64,000 nucleotides of DNA, taken from the NCBI GenBank assembly GCA_031549325.1, contig JAVBQA010000018.1, forward strand, positions 1-64,000, given 5' to 3'. The DNA comes from JAJDGF01 sp031549325. Its GTDB lineage: Bacteria; Bacillota; Clostridia; Christensenellales; Aristaeellaceae. Shown piece by piece: positions 32,981 through 41,246 of this stretch. Both the position numbers and the translations under genes were made by a program. The notes below the pieces were generated by a model that ran no database searches, was not told the DNA's origin, and was given only the letters and a program-made list of their open reading frames with translations. Position 1 is the first letter of the stretch. Every line of letters starts with the position of its first letter.

Positions 32981-33132
32981 TGTGTAATCACCTCAAACAA
33001 TCCATCGTATATTGATCGTATCACACAAAAACCCGAAAATCAACCTTAAAAAGTCACAAAGAAGATATTTTTGTTACAAAAACTGTCGAAAATTGTAAAA
33101 TAATTCTCAGAGATACCATTTGCAATTTGCGC

Positions 33133-33178
33133 TTGACAGGGGAAACGCCGGGTGATATAATAGTCAAAGAAAGTCAAA
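33133..33178 (+). promoter_or_regulatory. Sigma-A promoter with CtsR operator for clpB
   Basis: TTGACA (33133-33138), 17-bp spacer, TATAAT (33156-33161). Immediately after, AGTCAAA-GAA-AGTCAAA (33162-33178) matches the CtsR heptad direct repeat (RGTCAAA-NAN-RGTCAAA) exactly and covers the transcription start. Confidence 0.92.
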
Positions 33179-33209
33179 TATGCTGAACTGGCCGAAGGAG
33201 GCGTCTCAT

Positions 33210-35816
<2,607 letters not shown>

Positions 35817-35878
35817 GGGGATTTTGCATAACAGAAAACCTGCGAAAATGGGGGGAATAGCGAAATAAATCAATTTGC

Positions 35879-35908
35879 TTGACAAGCCCGAAATCCATCT
35901 GCTATATT
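35879..35908 (+). promoter_or_regulatory. Sigma-A promoter of the cbiC-like gene
   Basis: TTGACA (35879-35884), 18-bp spacer, TATATT (35903-35908). No cobalamin riboswitch is recognisable in the ~60-nt leader. Confidence 0.7.
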
Positions 35909-35969
35909 CAAAATACAATCCACTTCGATGCGTGTTGGCGGGACGCCAAGTAACGGAAAGGACACGAGA

Positions 35970-36593
35970 ATGCCGAGACAACGGGGGCAGCAGGAAGAGT
36001 CTGGTCGCAAACTTGCCATGCCATATGTAACCAGCGAGATGGCATCCATCATGCGGCATGTGGAGCTGGAACTCGATGATTCGACGCTCGTGCAGAGCTT
36101 GCACTTCAGCCCGACGGCGCTGTCGCTTGTGCGGCGGGTGATGATGTCCCAGGGGCATGTCATCACCGACACCATGCTGGCGCTGGACGAGGCAAACAAC
36201 GAAATCGCGCGGCGGCTGAACATTTCGCTGCGCTGCTACATCGATGATCCCGGGGTGGTGGGACTGGCCGAGCAGCGGCACATCACCCGCGCCGAGGTCG
36301 CCCTGGATCACGCGCTGTCCCTGCACGGGGCCAAGCTGTTGGTGATCGGCAGCGCGCCCATGGCGCTCAACCGGCTGCTCATCCGCAGGCAGGCGGGTCC
36401 GCTCCACGATCTGGTGGTGCTGGGCATGCCCACCGGATTCGCCAGCGTGGTGCAGCTGAAGGAGCGGCTCTGGGGGAGCGACATTCCGTGCATCGTGGTG
36501 CGCGGCAAACGGGGGGGCGCCAAGGTTTGCGGCGCGGTGCTCAACGCGCTGATGGCCGCCTCGGCCCGGGAACAGAATCTGATCGTCCGTTAG
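35970..36593 (+). CDS. Precorrin-8X methylmutase-like protein (CbiC/CobH family)
   Basis: A 207-residue protein matching the CbiC/CobH family, which moves a methyl group from C-11 to C-12 in corrin synthesis. Motifs: HITRAEVALDHALSLHGAKLLVIGSAPMALNRLL, DLVVLGMPTGFASVVQLKERLW, and IVVRGKRGGAKVCGAVLNAL. The usual reading of the second is IGNAPTAL, so it is a diverged member. No other cobalamin gene lies in the window; it may be an orphan with another role. The ATG at 35970 has AAAGGAC upstream. Confidence 0.85.
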   Translation: MPRQRGQQEESGRKLAMPYVTSEMASIMRHVELELDDSTLVQSLHFSPTALSLVRRVMMSQGHVITDTMLALDEANNEIARRLNISLRCYIDDPGVVGLAEQRHITRAEVALDHALSLHGAKLLVIGSAPMALNRLLIRRQAGPLHDLVVLGMPTGFASVVQLKERLWGSDIPCIVVRGKRGGAKVCGAVLNALMAASAREQNLIVR

Positions 36594-36602
36594 CACAAAG
36601 CT

Positions 36603-36641
36603 GCGCGGGGGCCCGAACCTTTAAGGTTCGGGCCCCCGCTT
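36603..36641 (+). repeat. Hairpin direct repeat, left of MITE copy B
   Basis: A 39-bp unit made of a 15-bp perfect stem (36605-36619/36625-36639) plus GCTT. It is the probable terminator of the cbiC-like gene and is repeated, with one loop mismatch, at 36867-36905. Confidence 0.85.
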
Positions 36642-36866
36642 CAGGCTGTCAAAATACTTTGTCTTTTGACAGCGAAATGCAAGTCTTGTGAATCAGGGAT
36701 TCACGGGCAGACTTGCATCCAGTGCGGAAATCGCCTGCGGGCGCGCAGGTCGCCCTTCGGCGGCTTTGATCCGGGGACTTCGGCCCCCGAAAACCCCCTT
36801 GGGCTTGGCTGCTTCTGGAAGCTCAACATTCCCTCCCTGCATGCCAGATACTTTTTTGACAGCCTG
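36642..36866 (+). mobile_element. MITE-like element, copy B (225 bp)
   Basis: A non-coding 225-bp element with 13-bp inverted ends CAGGCTGTCAAAA and TTTTGACAGCCTG. Inside are several hairpins, including TGTCAAAA.../...TTTTGACA at the left end, ATGCAAGTCT/AGACTTGCAT in the middle, and GGGG-ACTTCGGC-CCCC. It is the same length as copy C (62877) and is bounded exactly by the 39-bp hairpin repeats. Confidence 0.9.
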
Positions 36867-36905
36867 GCGCGGGGGCCCGAACCTTTACGGTTCGGGCCCC
36901 CGCTT
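36867..36905 (+). repeat. Hairpin direct repeat, right of MITE copy B
   Basis: Second copy of the 39-bp hairpin unit (stem 36869-36883/36889-36903), differing from the left copy by one base in the loop (TTTAC against TTTAA). Confidence 0.85.
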
Positions 36906-37075
36906 GATGTAAATGGCGCCGGAGGGTTCTTTCGTGTCGCGAAAGGAATCTTCGGCTTACCGGCGCCTATATCAACCGTCCGGCCCCAGGGGGGCCAACG
37001 TCGGGACGGCATGGGCTGGCCAGGTGGGACTCCGCCCGCCTGGCCATGTGGGGAAAGCGCAGCCGGCGCAGGGGG
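36906..37075. other. Structured intergenic DNA without a gene
   Basis: Contains a long imperfect hairpin closed by GGCGCCGG/CCGGCGCC (36918-36969 region) with an inner TTCTTTCG/CGAAAGGAA stem, and a second hairpin based on TGGCCAGG/CCTGGCCA near 37018-37047 that may terminate the Cys-rich protein gene. No ORF with a ribosome binding site is seen. Confidence 0.5.
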
Positions 37076-38056
37076 TTAGCTTTGCGTCATGGTGCAGCCG
37101 CAGCGCGGGCACAGCGAGGAATTGCAGGCGCCGCAGGTGGTGCCACAATTCGAGCAGGTGCTGGTGCTGGTGTAGACGGTGCCCATCACCTGGTTGATGT
37201 TGGCCATGCAGCTGGCGCCGCTGGCGTTGACGGTGTTGCAGTTGATGGTCGTCGGGCCGGGTTTCTGCGGGAACAGAGGCAGGCTGAAGAACTCGTCGCA
37301 TACATTTTCAGCAAACTCTTCGCAGGGCGGGATCTGGCAGAAGCCATAGGAGGGAATCATCACTTCCACTTCGGCCAGGATCTTCAGCACGACGGTGACG
37401 CAGATGGTGATTTCGAACTTGCAATTCCCTATGTAATTGCCGGTGACGCAGATCGCGCTGACCAGGCTCTCCAGCGTGAAGGGCACGATGGACTCCTCGG
37501 GGATGGCGAGCAGCACGTCCTTCTGAACCGAGACCACGGCGGTACCCATCCACTCCTGGCAGCGGTCGTCCGTGAACAGCACGTCGATCGGGATGTCCAC
37601 CAGGCCCTTGATGCGGGCGAACTGGGGACGGTCGCACATGCGGTCGATGGACAGGTTCCGGATGACGCCCTTGGTGTTGGCCGAACGGCAGCTCTCAAAG
37701 TTCCATTGGCCGATGGGGGTGGGCAGCGGGCAGGGGGAGTTCTCGGCATTATGTACGGCTTGCTCGTGGGTCAGCACCCCGCCACAGTTGGGGCACTCGC
37801 AGTTGCAGGTGTTGGCCACGCAGGTGCAGGTGCAGCCTCGGCCCGAGCCAATGTTCCGGCAGTTGGGATCGGGCAGCACCGGCACGATGTTGGCCACGGT
37901 GACGACCACGTCATCCAGCTGCTCCTGCTGCAGGCAGGCGTCGTACACGTTCTTGACCTGCACGCAGATCCTTTCGTTCAGTCCGCCGCAGATGTTGCCG
38001 GTCACCGTCCCGGGACACAGCTCAGCGTTGGCGTTCTTGTAGCTATAAAACGACAT
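37076..38056 (-). CDS. Cysteine-rich protein, possible spore-surface protein
   Basis: A 326-residue protein with more than 35 cysteines and no signal peptide or membrane segment. The N-terminus has RICVQVKNVYDACLQQEQLDDVVV. The centre has a CTCTCVANTCNCECPNCGG cluster and a beta-rich region (VDIPIDVLF, AVVSVQKDVLLAIP, FEITICVTVVLKILAEVEVMIP). The C-terminus ends with CSNCGTTCGAC and LCPRCGC pairs that look like zinc ribbons. I recognise no named family. The Cys-rich, cytoplasm-made character would fit a disulfide-linked spore coat protein, but that is inference. The start at 38056 has AAGGAGGT. Confidence 0.8.
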   Translation of the reverse strand: MSFYSYKNANAELCPGTVTGNICGGLNERICVQVKNVYDACLQQEQLDDVVVTVANIVPVLPDPNCRNIGSGRGCTCTCVANTCNCECPNCGGVLTHEQAVHNAENSPCPLPTPIGQWNFESCRSANTKGVIRNLSIDRMCDRPQFARIKGLVDIPIDVLFTDDRCQEWMGTAVVSVQKDVLLAIPEESIVPFTLESLVSAICVTGNYIGNCKFEITICVTVVLKILAEVEVMIPSYGFCQIPPCEEFAENVCDEFFSLPLFPQKPGPTTINCNTVNASGASCMANINQVMGTVYTSTSTCSNCGTTCGACNSSLCPRCGCTMTQS

Positions 38057-38246
38057 GCGCATACCTCCTTGATGTCTCCTGGGGCGAATTCGCCCACACT
38101 GCATGGTATGCCCGAGTGCCCAAAGCGTGAAAGAACCGGAGACGACGATTCCGGGCCCGCTGCATGAAGCTGGAAACAAAACGGGCGGCCCATGCGTCTA
38201 AGGGATTGTCCCCGCGAACAGGCGGGCGAAAAGGAGGAAAAACCGC

Positions 38247-38795
38247 ATGAAAAAACTGATGAGCCTCGTGCTGGCGCTGTGCCTGTTGATGGGCATTCCC
38301 GCGCTCGCGGATCAAACCGACCAGGAGGCGCACTACCTGTTCGGCTACATCATCGATGTGAGCGCCGGCGGGTTCGAGCTGATCACCGACAACGAAGTGG
38401 TCTATGGTTTCTCCAGGAACGACGCCACCCAGATCGTGTCCGACGCGGGCTTGGAAATGGACAACGCGGTGGTGGTGATGTACCAGGGCAACCTGAACGT
38501 GGACGCCCAGGCCCAGTCGGTCGTGGTTTCCGAGGTCACCGTGCTGGGCACGCTGTACGGCACCGTGTCGGACGCCACCATGAACACCATCTCGGTCACG
38601 GCTTCCACCGACGGCCAGGTGTACATCTTCCCCACCGAGGACGCCGACGTGGTGGTGGGCGAGGACGGCATTTTGGTGGGCGACGAAATCGAGGTCGCCT
38701 ACAAGGGGCGGCTCAGCACCGACGCCGGTCAGGCGCAGCAGCTTGAGTACACGCACATCACCGTGTACGGCCAGACGGAGAGCGGCCTCGAGTAA
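38247..38795 (+). CDS. Secreted protein of unknown function
   Basis: A 182-residue protein with a classical signal peptide (MKKLMSLVLALCLLMGIPALAD, cleavage after ALA) and a mature beta-rich domain of about 160 residues with two similar halves (ELITDNEVVYGFSRND; VYIFPTEDADVVVGED). No family is recognised. The AAGGAGG ribosome binding site is strong and a perfect terminator follows, so it is a single-gene unit. Confidence 0.8.
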   Translation: MKKLMSLVLALCLLMGIPALADQTDQEAHYLFGYIIDVSAGGFELITDNEVVYGFSRNDATQIVSDAGLEMDNAVVVMYQGNLNVDAQAQSVVVSEVTVLGTLYGTVSDATMNTISVTASTDGQVYIFPTEDADVVVGEDGILVGDEIEVAYKGRLSTDAGQAQQLEYTHITVYGQTESGLE

Positions 38796-38815
38796 CGGGG
38801 TTTGCGATGCGGTCG

Positions 38816-38847
38816 GATCCTTCGCGCTGCGAAGGATCTATTTTTTT
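38816..38847 (+). terminator. Intrinsic terminator
   Basis: Perfect 10-bp stem GATCCTTCGC/GCGAAGGATC (loop GCT), followed by TATTTTTTT. Confidence 0.92.
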
Positions 38848-38856
38848 GACCAACTC

Positions 38857-38886
38857 TTGCCCATACCTTTGCGAATATGTTACAAT
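38857..38886 (+). promoter_or_regulatory. Promoter of the glycerate kinase operon
   Basis: TTGCCC (38857-38862), 18-bp spacer, TACAAT (38881-38886). The implied transcript start near 38893 favours the GTG start at 38920. Confidence 0.55.
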
Positions 38887-38919
38887 AAAGGTCGAATGTT
38901 CCGTTGGGGAGGGGCTATC

Positions 38920-40068
38920 GTGGCGGGGAAGAAATTCGTGTTCGCGCCCGACTCGTTCAAGGGCTCGCTGAGCGCGCAGGCGGTTTGCCACGCGCTTCGG
39001 CAGGCGGCGCTCGCGCATTTCCCGGAGGCGCAAACCGTGCTGGCTCCGGTGGCCGACGGCGGCGAAGGCACCGTCGAGGCGGTGCTGCTGGGCTCGGGGG
39101 GCGCGCGGCATGTCGCGACGGTGACCGGGCCGCTGGGGGATCCCGTCGAGGCGGTCTACGGGCTGCTGCCGGACGGCTCGGCCGTGATGGAGCTGGCCGC
39201 GTGCTCGGGGCTGCCCCAGGTGCCGGACGGCCGGCGCGACCCGCTGCTGACCAGCTCGCGCGGCACCGGGGAGCTGATCGGGAAACTGCTCGATCAGGGC
39301 GTGAAGAAGCTGCTGGTCGGCATCGGGGGCAGCGCCACGAACGACGGCGGCATGGGCATGCTGATGGCGCTGGGCGCGCGGTTTTACGACGAAGGCGGGC
39401 GTGCGGTGCGGGATCGCGGCGCCAGCCTGGAGCTGGTGCGGAGGGTCGACCTGTCCGGGCTGCACACGGGCGTCGCGGGCGCGGACATCACCGTGATCTG
39501 CGACGTGAACAACCCGCTGCTCGGGCCGACGGGCGCGACCTATATCTACGGCCCGCAGAAGGGCGCGGACGAGGCGCGGCTGATTCGGCTGGAAGCGGGC
39601 ATGGAGAACTACGCCCGGGTGTTTTCCGCCATGGGCATCGACATACAGAGCTTCTCCGGCGCGGGCGCGGCGGGCGGCGTGGGCGGCGCGCTGGGCGGCG
39701 TGCTTCGCGCCAGGCTCCGGCGCGGCATCGACGCGGTGCTGGACGCCATCGGGTTTGACGATCTGATCGCGGGCGCGGATCTGGTGGTGACGGGCGAAGG
39801 GCGCATCGACCGCCAGTCGGTGGAGTTCTTCAAGGTGCCCGCGGGCGTGGCGGCGCGCTGCCAACCGCGGGGCATTCCGGTGGCGGCGCTGGTGGGCGGC
39901 ATCGGCGAGGGCGCTGAGGCGTTTTACGGGATGGGCGGCACGGCCATCCTGTCCATTGTGGACGGGCCGATGGAGCTGAGCCGCGCCATGAGCGATGCGC
40001 CCCGGCTGATGGAACGCGCCTGTGACCGGCTGTTCCGGCTGGTGAAGATCGGCGCGGGGATGAACTGA
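38920..40068 (+). CDS. Glycerate kinase
   Basis: A 382-residue kinase of the GlxK/GarK type, phosphorylating D-glycerate to a phosphoglycerate. Signatures: FAPDSFKGSLSA at the N-terminus, VADGGEGTVEA, LLVGIGGSATNDGGMGML, NPLLGPTGATYIYGPQKGA, and GEGRIDRQS. The start is GTG at 38920 with GGGGAGGGG; an ATG at 38896 sits almost on the transcription start. It begins a three-gene operon with the MBL-fold and glyoxalase genes. Confidence 0.94.
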   Translation: MAGKKFVFAPDSFKGSLSAQAVCHALRQAALAHFPEAQTVLAPVADGGEGTVEAVLLGSGGARHVATVTGPLGDPVEAVYGLLPDGSAVMELAACSGLPQVPDGRRDPLLTSSRGTGELIGKLLDQGVKKLLVGIGGSATNDGGMGMLMALGARFYDEGGRAVRDRGASLELVRRVDLSGLHTGVAGADITVICDVNNPLLGPTGATYIYGPQKGADEARLIRLEAGMENYARVFSAMGIDIQSFSGAGAAGGVGGALGGVLRARLRRGIDAVLDAIGFDDLIAGADLVVTGEGRIDRQSVEFFKVPAGVAARCQPRGIPVAALVGGIGEGAEAFYGMGGTAILSIVDGPMELSRAMSDAPRLMERACDRLFRLVKIGAGMN

Positions 40069-40069
40069 G

Positions 40070-40750
40070 ATGGGCGCGCGGGTGACGTATCTGAACCACT
40101 CCGGGTTCCTGGTGGAACACGGGGGAACGGCGCTGGTGTTTGACTGCATCGGTCCGTTTGACAGCCCGGCGCTGCTTCGGGCGCTGGCGGAAGCGCGCGT
40201 GATCGCGCTGGCCAGCCACTTCCATGGCGACCACTTTGACAAGCGGATTCTGGACTGGGGCTGCCCGCTGGCGCTGGGCAAGGGCATCCGGAAGGGATAC
40301 GACGCCCACTATATGAAGCCGGGCGACGCGATTCGGGTGGGCGATGCGCAAGTGGAGGCGTTTGGGTCCACCGATTCGGGCGTCAGTTTCCTGGTGCGGC
40401 TGCCCGGCCTGACCGTGTTTCACGCGGGCGACCTGAACGACTGGCACTGGCGGGCCGAGTCCACCCCGGCCGAGGTCGGGCAAATGCACCGCGCGTTCAC
40501 GCGCGTGCTGGACGCGCTGCCCGAGAGCGGCATCGACATCGCCATGTTCCCGGTGGATCCGCGCATGGGAGAAGGGCACGACGAGGGCGCGCGCCAGTTC
40601 ATGCGGCGCTGTCATCCGCGCGTCTTCTTCCCGATGCACTTCTGGGACAGGCCGGACGCCGCGCTTCAGTTTGCGCGGGAATCGTTTCCCGGCGTCACGG
40701 TGGTGGCGCTGACAGAATCCGGACAGAGCTACGACGCGCGGGAGGTATGA
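40070..40750 (+). CDS. MBL-fold metallohydrolase (UlaG-like)
   Basis: A 226-residue hydrolase with the metal motif SHFHGDHFD (HxHxDH), a later FHAGDLNDWHW metal ligand and the closing FFPMHFWDRP histidine. The layout resembles small MBL proteins of the L-ascorbate-6-phosphate lactonase (UlaG) group, which open lactones or phosphoesters. It starts 1 nt after the glycerate kinase stop and overlaps the next ATG, so it is translationally coupled. Substrate unknown. Confidence 0.87.
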   Translation: MGARVTYLNHSGFLVEHGGTALVFDCIGPFDSPALLRALAEARVIALASHFHGDHFDKRILDWGCPLALGKGIRKGYDAHYMKPGDAIRVGDAQVEAFGSTDSGVSFLVRLPGLTVFHAGDLNDWHWRAESTPAEVGQMHRAFTRVLDALPESGIDIAMFPVDPRMGEGHDEGARQFMRRCHPRVFFPMHFWDRPDAALQFARESFPGVTVVALTESGQSYDAREV

Positions 40751-40755
40751 TCCAA

Positions 40756-41127
40756 ATGAAGTTTCTCTTCAACCACAACAACATCAACGTGGCCGATCTG
40801 GACGCGGCGATCGCGTTTTACGGGCGGGCGCTGGGACTGTCTGTGGCGCGCAGGAGCGGCCCGGAGGACGGCAGCTTCCTGCTGGCGTTCCTGACCGACG
40901 GCCAGAGCGCGCACCGGCTGGAGCTGACCTGGCTTCGGGATCACCCGGGCAGGTACGCGCTGGGCGAGAACGAGAGCCACCTGTGCTTCACCGTGGACGA
41001 TTATCCGGCCGCCCACGCGCTGCATGAACAGATGGGCTGCATCTGCTACGAGAACGACGTGATGGGCCTGTACTTCATCGAAGACCCGGACGGCTACTGG
41101 ATCGAGATCGTTCCGGCGACGAGGTGA
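40756..41127 (+). CDS. Glyoxalase I-like VOC protein
   Basis: A 123-residue vicinal-oxygen-chelate protein resembling lactoylglutathione lyase. Likely metal ligands are His in FNHNNINV, Glu in HRLELTW, His in ESHLCFTVDD and Glu in GYWIEIVP, so all four are present. The start is ATG 40756, because GGGAGGT directly precedes the earlier ATG at 40747 and leaves no spacing for it. With glycerate kinase and an MBL hydrolase it may detoxify or recycle 2-oxoaldehydes. Thiol cofactor unknown. Confidence 0.88.
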   Translation: MKFLFNHNNINVADLDAAIAFYGRALGLSVARRSGPEDGSFLLAFLTDGQSAHRLELTWLRDHPGRYALGENESHLCFTVDDYPAAHALHEQMGCICYENDVMGLYFIEDPDGYWIEIVPATR

Positions 41128-41183
41128 GGGGGCAGGGCTCCGTCAGGGGCATTGTCCCCGAATCGATCCCACTGGGACAGAAC

Positions 41184-41214
41184 AAAAACGAACCGCTTTT
41201 TCGCGGTTCGTTTT
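41184..41214. terminator. Bidirectional intrinsic terminator
   Basis: 9-bp perfect stem ACGAACCGC/GCGGTTCGT flanked by AAAA and TTTT, between the convergent glyoxalase and beta-galactosidase genes. Confidence 0.9.
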
Positions 41215-41246
41215 CGTATGGAGCGGGGCGCTCAGGGGCGGCGCGC

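Noticed and set aside
35817..35969. Possible cobalamin riboswitch before the cbiC-like gene
   Set aside because: The leader is about 60 nt from the predicted start and shows no B12-box; too short for the element.
36603..36905. The two hairpins read as part of the mobile element
   Set aside because: The flanking hairpins at 36603/36867 and 62845/63102 are unrelated in sequence between loci, so they belong to the target site and not to the element.
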